NCBI GenBank assembly: GCA_028023455.1
Contig: JAQFVV010006425.1
Coordinates: forward strand, 994,001-1,058,000
DNA: 64,000 nucleotides
Source: Epiperipatus broadwayi
Taxonomy: Eukaryota > Onychophora > Udeonychophora > Euonychophora > Peripatidae
Direction: 5' to 3'
Position 1 is the stretch's first letter; each line of letters begins with the position of its first letter. A program made the translations under genes and the position numbers. Below the pieces are notes generated by a model, which was not told where the DNA came from, did not search any database, and worked only from the letters and a program-made list of their open reading frames with translations. Of this stretch, positions 23,056-35,626 are shown in pieces.

Positions 23056-23859
23056 GGGAAGAAATATCTTATTGTTCAGTTTTTTTTTTCTCTGTGAAAT
23101 GCATAAGTCTATGTTTTCTCTCATTCTTTCACTATAGCCAAATTTAACCACAATAATCTTTTTTTTTCAAATGTTTGCTAGTCTTAGATACTATCAATAC
23201 CATTTTTACAGTTGCGTGGTTTTATGTAAATTTATATACAAATTTTCTAATCCTTTATTACAATGAGAAGTTGTTGAAGCATAAAATTAAATTATCTGCA
23301 ATATTTCCATCTTTATTTATCATGTGAATTTACATAGCTTAACAGTTAACAATATTACATCATAAAAGAACTTAAAACTATTTCAACCAGAAGATAGATT
23401 TAGTAGTGACCTTATTAAGTCCTTTAATTCTGCCACTATGTGATTGATAGTTTAAATATCCATCCACATTTACACAGATCAATAATTGATAAATTTCATT
23501 TATGAAGCATATGAGCACAATAGTCGTGGGTTGTTCTGAATCATTTCATGAGACTTGTTTTATCTAGAAAAATTAAAAATAACATAAGCCATTGTTGAAT
23601 TTGAAAAAAGAACTTTATTTGGGATCTGATAAGAATTTTTTTTATGCCATAATTATGTGATTGCAGGTTTTTGATTGAACACAAAATGTGATTCTCGATA
23701 TGAATCAAATTTTAGGTGGTGAAATTATATCTTGATTAATTGGTAAATACAATCTGTTTAACAGGTTTTATACATTCTTGTGAGGCAATTTATATTTATA
23801 TTGGAGAATTATGTGTTGTAATAGGAAACCACTGCCAAAGAGTTGACTTAGGTGTAATA
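23056..23859. other. Gene-free AT-rich region
   Basis: No feature recognised. Confidence 0.55.
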
Positions 23860-24880
23860 TTTAATTAAGTTTTTAAGTAAGTATCAAAATATCGAAAAAT
23901 TTTAAAAAGGGCACCATATTTACTAGCAGAATGTGTTAATGCTAGGAAATCCATGCATCACAATGCCAAGCATGACAGATCATCTTCCAAAAAATAATTT
24001 CTAGGATTTAATTTTTGTTCTAAACTTAGATAAATGAGAAAAATAAATTAAGCCATGATCCAATATTACTCCTAAATAGCATAGATTAAGAGCATATTTC
24101 AGACTATTATTGGTAAAATTTATATTCAAATTATTGTGTGATTTTCTATTAACACAGAGGCAAATTCTACATCCAGTAGTGCCACTCAGTGCAAGCCAGA
24201 ACAATCGATGGTTGCTAGAGAGTTTGTGCAAAAAATCCCTATCTAGTGCCTACTTATCCAATATCCCAAGACAAGTTTCTAGCTTGTGATAGAAATTTCA
24301 TGCATAAATTTTCTATCATTCATTGACTACTCTGGCTTGAACTGAGTGGCAGTACTGTATGGAGTGTTTTGCCTCTGTGTTATCATCTTTTATAAGTATA
24401 AAGAATGATTCTCATATGATGATTTTCTGTTATTTAGATAAAAATTAAATATACTATCTTCATTTGATTTAGAATTTCTTCATAGAGACACATTTCTATT
24501 TCAGAGAAGAATCGTTTTAGAAAAGTCAAAGCAATATTTTCAGCCCAGATTAATTCCATGTCTTCTATATCTGAAAGATCTCTGATGAATATGTTGAATA
24601 AAGTAGATGAAAAAACTGAACTCTGTATCAATAAATTCAATAATATTTTATAATTACTATAATAATCATTTATTGCCATTTAATTTTTTTTATTTGTGAG
24701 CATTTTATCAAGTAAATTAATGGTGTTTCTGCATTTAAAGATTTTAAAAACTTTTAAAAGAAACCATATTTCCGAACAGAATCTTAAGCAGTGGTTAATT
24801 TAATAAAAATATCACCAGTTTTTAATCTATTTTGAAATCTTTTTTCAATATGAATTTTTAAAGATAAAGCTTATTTACAA
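23860..24880 (-). pseudogene. Jockey-like reverse transcriptase remnant
   Basis: On the minus strand, broken frames follow the jockey-type order. G-D-I-F-I-K-L-T-T-A and D-S-V near 24800-24850 correspond to the first catalytic motif; S-V-F-S-S-T-L-F-N-I-F-I-R-D-L near 24575-24620 to the GLPQGSVLSP region; A-E-N-I-A-L-T-F, where a YADD should stand, near 24530-24550; then C-V-N-R-K-S and Y-L-G-V-I-L-D-H near 24060-24170, K-F-R-T-K-I-K-S at 24001, and a last L-A-L-T-H-S-A-S-K-Y segment near 23900-23940. The catalytic aspartates and the PQG motif are lost. A foldback MITE (24152-24380) splits it; leaving the insert out rejoins the two halves at a single TA. Confidence 0.75.
24150..24382. mobile_element. 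Foldback MITE family F1, TA-flanked copy
   Basis: A 229-bp element (24152-24380) with perfect 13-bp terminal inverted repeats, ACACAGAGGCAAA, and looser inverted complementarity for about 65 bp (CCACTCAGT, AAGCCAGA). It is flanked by TA on both sides (24150-24151, 24381-24382), as for Tc1/mariner-type insertions. It interrupts a jockey-like remnant, so the empty site can be inferred and contains a single TA. No transposase. Confidence 0.85.
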
Positions 24881-25615
<735 letters not shown>

Positions 25616-25776
25616 CCAGTCTGAAGCATTTTGATTTTAAGAGCATGAAGCTTTAAACATCTTCACATTTAACTTACTGCATATTATTTATAAATCAACA
25701 ATCTGAAATCTTTTGATTTACTACAAAGTAAAACAAATATAGACATGCCATGTTTAGAATGCTTTCTATCATTAAT

Positions 25777-25778
<2 letters not shown>

Positions 25779-25828
<50 letters not shown>
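25779..25828. repeat. (AT)n microsatellite, 25 units
   Basis: An uninterrupted AT run of 50 bp, 165 bp after the longer one. Confidence 0.97.
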
Positions 25829-25831
<3 letters not shown>

Positions 25832-28800
25832 ACCCTCACTTCTCGATATATGATATAATTTAAAATATGACTAGCTCAATAAAATCATTATACTCAGCTA
25901 AAATATGTACAACTATCTTTAATATATTTTTATAATATTATAACTTATCAGATTTATTACAAACTTATCAAAAATTAATATAGTTCAATATTATGTACTA
26001 ATTAAATAAATATTTACTAAAATCATGAGACTGTGAAGTGAAGTTACAATTGGTAATCAGATTTACATTGAGTCAATGTCTTTCCAAGACACTGTTTCAA
26101 TGGCATAAGAATACTATTACCTCTTCATTATCTCATTACTAACTCTACAGCACTCTTATGACTTTTATCAATGAACTATCTTTAATAATAATAGATAAAT
26201 AAATATCAATCTTTTGTTAAGGAAATATAATTAAATGATCTCAGGTTCTTCTAATTATCTTAAAGTAATAATAATTCATGTAGATAGGAATGATAAGGGA
26301 TTTAATATCAAACCTAAATACACCTAACTTATTCTAATAACAATAACTGACAATAATCTTTAGTGTATAGCTTAATCTTATCTATCTGATTATACTTTTA
26401 ATCATTAAGAAAATAAGTAAATCATATACATGTCTTTCATTTCCATATAGTATCTTAATTTTAAAATATACTAAATCTTATAATTTAACAATCTGTGGCA
26501 ATAAATAATCTTATACTCTTATATTGTGCATTATAATTACTTTATGACCATTGTAATATTATATGTTAATGTCAATCAATTTCTATAAATTATATTAAGA
26601 AAATATTGTGTTTCTTTCTCAAATAATAAAATAATAAATTCATATTGTGCAAATATTATGTTTATTCAAATTATCTGTTGTCAAATGCTGTGGTGTAAAA
26701 TAATGAATTCGACACACTTTTTAAAACAACTTAACAAATTTATTTACATCAACTTTAACAAATAATTTATTTACACTATTTACATTTAAATGGAACTAAA
26801 GAAAATAAACAAAAAAAAATAAGAAAAATAATAATGCAAGATTTTTACACTGTTACTATTTCCATAATCATAAGTAGATAATTTATACATTTATTAAATG
26901 TTCTATCAATAACATTTAATTAAGTTTATGACTTTAAATTTTAATAAACATCATTTGTCCTCAGTTAATACAAGAAAAGGTTTTATGTGAAATATCATTC
27001 ATGTAGCATGTATGTAAATAAACAAACTTTAATAATTAAAAATGCTATTTCACTTAAGTCTTACTGTTATTTATATTATAATGTACTAGTATGTATTAAA
27101 TGTACCATTAATATTACTCAAAGATCAATTAATGTATAAACTGATATAACTTTGTAATATAATAACAATTATTGATTATCACTGTTTATTTCATTCCGAT
27201 ATAATGTCATACTACATGTCTTATCAAAATATGCAATACGTATGTGTACTTTTAAAAATAATATTTTAAATTATTCAATAATTTCAACTTTTATAAAGTA
27301 TAATGTCAAATAAAATTCTATGATTCTTTTCATATAAATTATTACTCTTTTTTTTTACTTGTTATTCTTATTCCTTCCTAATAAACTTCTATCTACAAAA
27401 GTCATTTTAACCTTATTTAGTTTCAGAAAATAAATGACCAATTTTAAAACAAAATAATAACGATCCAAACTCTCTTATACCTCATCCTCTATATACAATA
27501 AGCCTTCAATCAAGATATATATTTCTATGTAAAATTAACTTACTTATCTAATAAAAATAAAAATAAAATATAGACTTTATATACTTCTTACTAACTTTAA
27601 AAGAAAAAAAATAAATAACTTACACTAGTATAATAAATCTAATTTCTAATATTGGAACAGAAACATTAAAATTTATTCACGAAAGAATCATATAATTATT
27701 TCTAGGGTATAATATTACGTTGTACTAAATTTATATCATCAATTTAAAATATGCATATTAAAATAAAACTGCTATTATTAATCTTATGTGTGTATATTAT
27801 TTAAATATTAATACATTCATTCAATAATCATATAACATTTGGTTGATCTAAAGAAAACATAGTAAATACATCAAATTATTATTATTATTACACAATTTTT
27901 ACCATAAATGATACTTCAATGTACAGTCCGTCACAAGATGTCCTCCAGGATTCCAGTTTTACAAAATAATTTCACATTTACACTCAACAACTATTCTTTA
28001 AAATATTACGTGTTGTATAATTATAAAATAAACTTTATGCAATAAAAAGTTATATTAATATTTAGCTTTTAAAAGAAAAAAATGTAAATGTACCTTTCCT
28101 ATCTTTAATAAATCAATAATTAATTAAATATTTATGTTAGTTAATAAATAAAACATTACATAACATCCAACGGTGTCTTCTTCCAGCTATAATTGTTCTT
28201 TTTCCTAGGCACAAATTTTCACCAAACATTACTTCCTTTTCCGGTACATCACGTGTTTTTAAAAGTTTTTATGGAATAAATGAAAACGTTCTTTTTTTTA
28301 AAAATAAAATAAAATAAAAGTCAGTTCCATCATAAGAAGAAAATAATAATTAAAATAGTTTATGAGATCCGAATTCATTTCTTCTTAAGGAAAAATATTA
28401 TTATTTAAAAGTTATCATTTTTAGAATTAGTCTATAATTTACAAAGTTCTGATTTAATTATTTTTAATTGATTTGGATATCCATGTAGATTTGATTTGCG
28501 CATTCCGTAACAGATATTTAGGTAAGATTACTTTTAAAGTCTTCTATACGACCAGCGTTCAGACTTTAATAATACAATAATTTTTTACTTACAAGTATTT
28601 CTTGGCCAATTAAACTTCCGATTTATTTGCCTTATAAAATTATCAAAATTTAGTCTTTTAAACTATAAAGACTTAACAAGGCAAACATTTATGTAATCAT
28701 TATTATTTATTATCTTTACTAAGTTATATACTTAGATTTATAATTCACAAATACTTTCTTCATAAAGAAGTATTTCTCATTCTTTTAAATATCTATTTTA

Positions 28801-30430
28801 TAAAAAATTAATTACCATCAGCTTTTAAAATTATATAAGGTCCAACGTATTATTTTTATGCATCTAGAAACTCTCCAAGTTAATCCAGCGTTTGTTAAAT
28901 TTTTAGTATAAAGCCTCCAATATATTTTATCCTCATACGATGTCTTCATGATTACTTGATAGTAAATTGAGCTTTAATAGGAAACGATCAATAGGGAACT
29001 ATAATAAATTAACACTGCATATTTATTGGTAACTTTTATAAATTATTTTAAAAAAACTACTCTCTAATAATTTTAAAACGATTTTGAGAGCGTCTATAAT
29101 CACTTAGCTATTTCTAATAGCACCTTTTACTTTAAGAATTTCAATCACAAGTCCCCTCCGAACAATTGAACCTTGGTTTTATACCAGAAGAAAACTCCCA
29201 CTTGATTGGTGAATTAAACAATCGACTTGCTAGCTTATTTACATATTTTACCAACAAGACAGAATTAAAAATAAATAATGACGTATTTAATATTTATTAT
29301 TTATCACATTATTAAATTCTTAAATTAATCTTTATCATTTATTTAAATCCATTAAACATTTTTTTAAAAATATACTTTCTTACTTAATTTCACTTTTAAC
29401 TTTTATAAGATTATTTTTATAAATAAACTAAGTCTATTTTTATTCGTTATGTTTTTAAACAGTATTTTAAAAATCAGATTTAATATTTTACATTAATTAT
29501 CTTTATTTTTATTTCATGATAGCCAAAATAATATTTATAAATTTTATAACAGAATTTTTAAAATAGCTTTGCAACTTTACTAAAAAACTCCCAAGCATGT
29601 GTGTATGTGTCTAATTAACATCTGTTTTTTTACAACAGAGCTACAGACGCTTGTAATAATCTAAAAATAAACTAACAATTCATTTTTTAAAAATAAATAT
29701 TTTTTAAAATAAATAATATCTTATAACAATTTTAAAATAATACTTCGATATTATTAAAATCAAATATTAATCTTCTATTATGTATTACTAATAATTAAAA
29801 TATTTATATTCATTTATTAAATATTAATTTTTATCAACAATAAATATATGCATTTAATTTTAACTTGTCTTTTAAAACTTTAACTTTAAACATTTATTTA
29901 TTAAATTTATTAATGCAGTATTGCTTATGGCCAGTTTTCCCAACCATATATCATTATCATTCCCATTGAAATGTCTCTCTCAAACATCAGCACAATTTTC
30001 ACATATCAAACACTCATGAATTACTTTAATTACACTTTTTAAAAGATTGTTATAAACAAAATTAACATCATATAGTTAAATATATCTTAAATTTAAAATT
30101 TTTTAAATAGATTGATACATCAATTTATGGAGACCCATACAAAAGGGCACAATATATATATACAGGAATTTTAAAGAGAAGTACATTGTTGGAAGAATGA
30201 TGAATCTCTTGAAGTTCAGCTGTATCCACTTTGTGCTGAACAATAAATTGGTAGATTTCCATTTTTAATTTTGATAAGGTCACATTATACAAAATATAGC
30301 TGACAGATTAGATGTTTTCTTGATTCTTCTATTAATGTGAATAATTAATCTTATCTTTCTGTCTGATATCTTATCAATTTTACAAGGTTGTTTTGGTATA
30401 TTCACACTTCCAATCTTTGCACTTTTATAG
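25829..30430. other. 4.6-kb gene-free block with C over G bias
   Basis: No family-supported coding sequence was found on either strand. By eye, C outnumbers G on the plus strand in many lines, most clearly in 26.4-29.5 kb (for example 27361-27480 and 29341-29400), but I did not count the block. Near 28,850 (minus) a short frame reads Y-V-G-P-Y-I-I-L-K, faintly like the C-terminal end of an LTR-retrotransposon integrase, without further support. A TATA-like site lies at 29175-29185. Possibly an old, unrecognised element or an intron. Confidence 0.45.
29175..29185 (-). promoter_or_regulatory. TATA-like box (GGTATAAAACC)
   Basis: Minus-strand GGTATAAAACC is followed about 20-30 nt downstream by TTCAATTGTTCGGAGGGGAC, a locally G-rich stretch that would fit a start region. 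It could be a core promoter of an old element or a chance match in AT-rich DNA. Confidence 0.25.
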
Positions 30431-30525
30431 TCTTGCATTGGTGGTCGAGTGGTCAGTGCGACTGCCTTGCACTTGAAGGCAGTTGCCGGGTTGCGGGTTC
30501 GCATCCCAGCCAATGCTATGACACT
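30431..30525 (+). mobile_element. tRNA-derived SINE, copy 5 (acceptor stem intact)
   Basis: The 5' seven bases GCATTGG (30435-30441) pair perfectly with CCAATGC (30510-30516), reproducing a tRNA acceptor stem. The A box TGGTCGAGTGG (30442-30452) and B box GGTTCGCATCC (30496-30506) are near consensus for RNA polymerase III. The variable region is longer than in a tRNA-Gly, and GCTATGACACTT and an A-rich tail follow, so it is a SINE, not a tRNA gene. Confidence 0.88.
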
Positions 30526-31639
30526 TAAAAAAGTCTATGGTCACCTTTTAAATCAATTGTCTTATCATTTTTTTTTCTTTTAATTTCATAAAATATAACT
30601 ATCTCTCATTTAATATTAAACAATTCTCCTTTCAGTTCATGTAATTTTTCTTCAAAATTAAAAGTGATATTCAATTATAAATATCTCAATAAGATTTTCA
30701 TCAACAATTGGTAGCCTGATCTGCAAACAGAGAAGGATTTTAGCACCTTCTCTTTTCAGCTCTGGTTATGGTTTTACATCTTCTGGGAATAAGGATCATA
30801 ACTTAATTCTATTTGTCATGATTGTTAATTGTCATGATTGCTAATGTTTTTTTTTAAATTATTTATATCCACATTCGTTCTATCTTTAAAAAAATTCAAC
30901 TGATATTTTAGTTAAGAGCTATCAGACAACTGAGAAGAAATGCAATGTTATTATTTGATGTTAAAACTCAAAGGTAAAATGTCACTAAACACGTCATGTT
31001 AACAGGCCATCCATTTTTATTTACTATATGTATAATCACATATTAATAATAGCTCTAACAATAAGAATGTATGGAGTGGACATTAGGAATTTGCCTTGGT
31101 TGGTTAGCTAACTCCTTTCCAACCAATAGTAATACTAACAACAACAACTACAATAATAATAGTAATAATAATTGGATATTATTTTAAAAATATTACAGTA
31201 TATGAAATAAATAAATGTATTTTAAATTTTGATTATGAATTTAGTAAGAAAGAAGGAAAAAATGAATATGAGGGTATCATATAAGTTCCAGTAGCATGAT
31301 AAAGAACGTTTCTTTGAACAGACTGGAAAACGAAGCAGATATTAATCAATCTGGGAAAATTCTATTTTCATGATCACCAAAATTCCAAATGACTATAGAG
31401 AATACTCCATAATAATAACAGCTGCAAAAAATAAAGAGGTTTGTTTTTTTGTTTAAATTTAATGTCTTATTCAACTTAATGGGAAATAAAAACAAATAAT
31501 TCAAATAGTTGTTTTTGACAAAAAAAAAAATAAAAATAAAAGTAGAATTGATATTTTTTTTGATATAAAGTTAAAAAAAATTAAAAAAAGTTATAAATTT
31601 GTAAACTTTATGAAGATAAAAAAAATGTATATTACAATT
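30526..31639. other. Gene-free AT-rich region
   Basis: No gene recognised. Short AAT/AAC trinucleotide runs occur near 31130-31165. Confidence 0.55.
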
Positions 31640-33409
31640 TATTTTATTTTATTTTTTGGAAAAAACTCAAAGAAGAAAGGAAGGGAGAACTAGCAAGGAA
31701 AGCTATAGAAGAGAATCAAAGTCTCAAGAGTGTAAAACAACATTTTGGTACTGGTAGGAAATTTATATATGCAATAAGAAAGAAAGATGGAATTATTACT
31801 AAAAAGAGAGATGACATCATGAAATAGATAGAAGACTTTTATCAAGAATTATTTTAGTAATAAAGAATAAGTACCTCCTATATCTATTACATCTTTTGAA
31901 TTTCCCAGAATTTTAAAAGAAGTGAGACATGCAATTAAATGTATGAAGAAAGGAAAGGCTCCAGATAATAATGGAATTATAATTGATATATTAAAAAAAG
32001 CAGGTGAAGAAATAGAAAAAAAATTAGCAAAGTTATATACCAAGTGTCTAAATAATAAATCTGTACCATATGATTGGAAGAATGCAGTATTAATATTTAA
32101 AAAAGGTGATAAAAAAGATATTAGAAATTACAAACTCATTAGCCTTTTATCAGTTTTATACAAAATTTTTACCAAGATAATTACAACTCATCTACAGAGA
32201 ACATTGGATTTTCACCAACTCATAGAACAAACTGGATTTAAAAGTGGTTTTAGTACAGTAGATCTTATCCAGATATTGAGAGAAGTTATAGAAATGACAA
32301 ATGAGTATGTGTTGCCATTATTCTTTGGATTTGTAGATTATGAAAAGGCATTTGATTCTATAAACATTTCTTCAGTGATTAAAGCATTGGATCATCAAGA
32401 TATAGATCCAGGATATTGTCATATTTTAAAGAATATTTATAAAAAGGCAACAGCAACAATTAGATTATATAATGCTACTGGGAAAGTAAACATTCAGAAG
32501 GATGTAAGATGTGGTGACTCTATATCTCCAAAACTTTTTACAGCAGTGCTACAATAAGTATTTTGTGGATTAAAATGGAAAGCTAAAGGAGTGAAAGTAA
32601 ATGGAGATTATTTATGTCATTTATATTTTGCAAATGATGTAGTTGTTTTTTGCAAATAATGCTTTAGAGCTGTAGGAAATTTTGCAGGAGTTATCAGATG
32701 AAAGTAGCAAAGTAGTGTTAAAGACAAATGTTAAAAAGACTAAAATAATATTTAATGGATTTTTCTCAAAATATGAAATTAAAGATTGCTTATGATGAGT
32801 TAGAAAAAGTTAACAGTTACAAATACCTTTGTCAGATTATTAATACAGATGGAAACATAATGGATGAAATTAATTATAAAATTGAACTTGATTGGAGTGC
32901 TTTTGGTATAAATAACTTGATACTAAAAGGAAATATGTCTATGTGTTTGAAAAGGAAGGTTTTTAATAAATGTGTTTACCAGTTCTTACTTATAGATCTG
33001 AGACTTGGACACTTAATAGAAGAGCAATACAGAGACTTCAGACCACTCAAAGAAGTATGGAGATATGCATGTTGGGAGTAACAAGACGAGATCGAAAACA
33101 CAATATATGGGAAAAGAACAAACAGGTGTTACTGAACTCATTGAAAAAATTAAAAGACTGAAGTAGAGTTGGGCTGGAAATATTGCTAGAAGAGATGATA
33201 ATAGTTGGACAAATGAAATCTTAAACTGTTTCCAAGAGATTGTAAAAAATCCAGGAACAGACCACAAGTGAAATGGATGGATGAAATAAAAAAGTGTGCA
33301 GAAGTGATGTGGAGAAGAGAAGCTAAAGATCGGAAAAGATGGATTGAACTTGGAGAGACCTTCATTCTGCAGTGGATTGATAGTGGTTGTTGTTGATGAT
33401 GATGATGAT
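31640..33409 (+). pseudogene. RTE-type LINE, copy A (5'-truncated)
   Basis: The longest RTE copy. A 211-residue open frame (31922-32557) covers the first reverse transcriptase motifs: K-G-K-A-P-D-N-N-G-I, I-S-L-L-S-V-L-Y-K-I-F, E-Q-T-G-F-K-S-G-F-S-T-V-D and F-G-F-V-D-Y-E-K-A-F-D-S with the first catalytic Asp. It ends at a stop inside the G-D-S-I-S-P-K-L-F-T segment. Downstream the FADD box reads F-A-N-D (Asp to Asn). From 32755 two overlapping frames carry the RTE C-terminal domain (R-S-E-T-W-T-L, Q-R-S-M-E, L-G-V-T-R-R-D). The end at 33380-33409 is the family's TGATGATGATGATGA tail, typical of RTE elements. The endonuclease region is missing. Dead by stops and an active-site change. Confidence 0.85.
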
Positions 33410-33989
33410 ACCACTTTGTTTATATTTGTATTTTCTTAGTAAAGAATATATCTCCTTTAAATACTGATTGTCTCTTCAGTTTTTATTTTAACATTTGAAA
33501 TTCAAAAGATTTGCATTTAATATAAAAATATTAAAAAACTCCATATGTATAATTTATGCAATTTCCAATTTTTATTGATCTACAGGTTTTATATATTTAC
33601 ATGCATATTTATGATAAAATTCTGAAAATCCTGTAAATCACTCCTATATTCTCAGTTAAATCTTATCATTCTTAATCAAGACTATGATTGAGAAGATTTG
33701 GCTGGAGAATTCATATTGATTTGTTAGTCATTGATATACTTGTATATGATCATCAATCATACATATATGGTATTAAATAGTATCCTTTAAAATGAATGTT
33801 TTTTTAATTTTCTTTTATAGATGAAATTCATCATTGTTTAATTTATTTTCCTGTTTTCATCACAAGCTAACAATAGGTGATGTACATTTAGTTTCATGTC
33901 AGTTACCACAAGAATTACTACAAGGAGCTTTGACTCCTAACTACCCAAAAGTGCAAACTAAATTTAAGGATAATTTTATAACAATGAAT
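33410..33989. other. Spacer with an exon-like frame
   Basis: Mostly AT-rich. At 33866-33985 a plus-strand frame has unusually protein-like composition (S-C-Q-L-P-Q-E-L-L, then T-P-N-Y-P-K-V-Q-T-K-F-K-D) and a possible acceptor (TTTTCATCACAAG) just before it, but there is no clear donor and I recognise no family. It runs directly into the RTE copy B fragment. Confidence 0.35.
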
Positions 33990-34175
33990 CACATCCAAGT
34001 ATATTTAGAAAAATTATAGAAAGGACCAATGAATATATGTTAGCATTATGTTTTAAATTTGTAGATTTCATAAAACATTTTCTATAGTATTTTAAAGCAT
34101 TGAGCCATCAAAATAAAGACATGGAATATCATCATATTCTGAAAAATATTGAGACTATCACAACATAAGTATACG

Positions 34176-34590
34176 TATAACAGGTCACTGGCAGACCCCT
34201 CCCACCCATTTATTTTCACACAGCACAAGCTACAACAGACCACCCTTGCATTCCAGATAATCTTCGGGTGGTGTGCAGAGAATGACATGAGCTAAGAAGG
34301 AACATTAAGGAGGCTTTTGTTTCAGACGTTAATTCTAGGAACAAAAGAGACACGTTCTATGCCATTACCAAGAAATGGCAAACTTGATTTGCATAATTTT
34401 GCATTTCTCACGCTGAACATTTTGCACCACTACCTTTCATAGATTTGAAAATGAAGGCTTTGCCCCTTCGAAAGTACTAAACAAAAATAAATAAACATAA
34501 ATATAATATTTTATTTGAGAATTATTGGCGTATTATAGCTAAGTGTGTGAAATATTAGCGTAAAATATTTGAGTATTACATATATATATA
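34176..34590 (+). pseudogene. Unidentified decayed coding insert in RTE copy B
   Basis: Sequence with no counterpart in the other RTE copies. One plus-strand frame reads protein-like for about 90 codons through a few stops: P-L-P-P-I-Y-F-H, D-H-P-C-I-P-D-N-L-R-V-V-C-R-E, then E-L-R-R-N-I-K-E-A-F, F-Y-A-I-T-K-K-W-Q-T, and S-H-A-E-H-F-A-P-L-P-F-I-D-L-K-M to a stop at about 34479, followed by an A-rich stretch. I do not recognise the family. It could be a retrocopy of a host mRNA 3' end or part of a transposase. Confidence 0.45.
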
Positions 34591-34732
34591 TCAACACAGA
34601 TTGGACAATTTTAATATTATATATAGATGTATTCTATATCTTCAAAACTTATTACAACAGTTTTACAATAATTATTTTTCTGATTCAAATGGAAAACTAA
34701 GGAAATAAAAGAAAATAGAGAATATTTAACTC

Positions 34733-34743
34733 ATCTAGATTTT
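34733..34743. repeat. Target-site duplication of LINE 2, left copy
   Basis: ATCTAGATTTT occurs here and at 39744-39754, in each case continuous with RTE sequence on the outer side. This fixes the insertion point of the LINE within the RTE copy. Confidence 0.8.
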
Positions 34744-35365
34744 ATTTATTTATAAATAATTTTATTGAAAAACCATATGTAATAATGATACAATTGTAAA
34801 TCAGAAATAATAGTTATCCATGTTAGTCAGGCAACCAAATGTTCTGATGTGGTTACTGGTGTTGTTAATCCAGCTTAATCAGGCTCCATGTGTTGTCAAA
34901 TAAAAATCTGGAAGAGATTATTCTGTCCTTATGGCGAAATTCCTTTAGCTTGGAAATGAATGTGTCTTCAGGCTTGGGATGAGGAAAAGTAAACTTGTTG
35001 CGACATCTGGCCATCCAGATGGCATAAGTGAGAAAGGTTGAGAGTCTTGTGGTGACATAATCCTGGGACAGGAAGCAGCATTTAATATTTAAGATTTTGT
35101 TGAGGGAAATGTGGCAGTGGTAAGTAATAAAAGTTCTGATTTTGTCATATGCTGGGCAATCATTTATCATATGATCAAAGGTTTCACAGGTTCTATGGCA
35201 GTTGTGACACATAGGATCTATATTCTTGAGGAATCTCCTCTATGCAGGAACCAGTTTGTCTGGAGTGAATTCAGGTTGATTTTTATGAGAAAGTCCAGGA
35301 ACCTTGGCTCCAGCTTGAGATGCTAGAAAAACCTGGTGACCCCATGATTGTTACCACCGAAGTAA

Positions 35366-35626
35366 GGAATGGTAGAGTTTTGTGTGGGAAATAGCAGGCC
35401 ATGATCATCCCAAATGGAGATTTTTTGTCTAAATACTAGGGTAGAGTTAGCCAGCTTATCTTTGAAGGTGGAGATCAGACAGGAATGGTAGAGTTTTGTG
35501 TGGGAAATAGCAGGCCATGAGCATCCCAAATGGAGATTTTTTGTCTGAATACTAGGGTAGAGTGGCCATTGTGAGCGAAAAGGTAGTCAAGTATCTGATT
35601 TAGCCAGCTTATCTTTGAAGGTGGAG
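35366..35626 (-). repeat. 116-bp duplication plus partial third copy in LINE 2
   Basis: GGAATGGTAGAGTTTTGTGT starts at 35366 and again at 35482, giving a 116-bp unit repeated with a few mismatches (ATCATCCC versus AGCATCCC). The block TAGCCAGCTTATCTTTGAAG is also repeated at about 35449 and 35600, so the rearrangement is compound. It lies in the ORF2 region just before the zinc segment and is not a multiple of three. Confidence 0.85.

Larger units (their letters stand above)
33990..34743 (+). pseudogene. RTE-type LINE, copy B, 5' piece
   Basis: Old RTE sequence matching copy A from the E-M-T-N-E-Y region (34010-34060) through F-K-F-V-D-F near 34060, then the segment around ATATCTTCAAAAC (34635) to CATCTAGATTTT (34731-34743). 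It is interrupted twice: by an unidentified 0.4-kb insert (34176-34590) and, at 34743, by a minus-strand LINE. The sequence resumes at 39744. More diverged than the other copies, so probably the oldest. Confidence 0.75.

Noticed and set aside
28800-29200. LTR retrotransposon (TATA box plus integrase-like YVGPYIILK)
   Set aside because: The two clues are in the wrong order for one element, no terminal direct repeats or other pol motifs were found.
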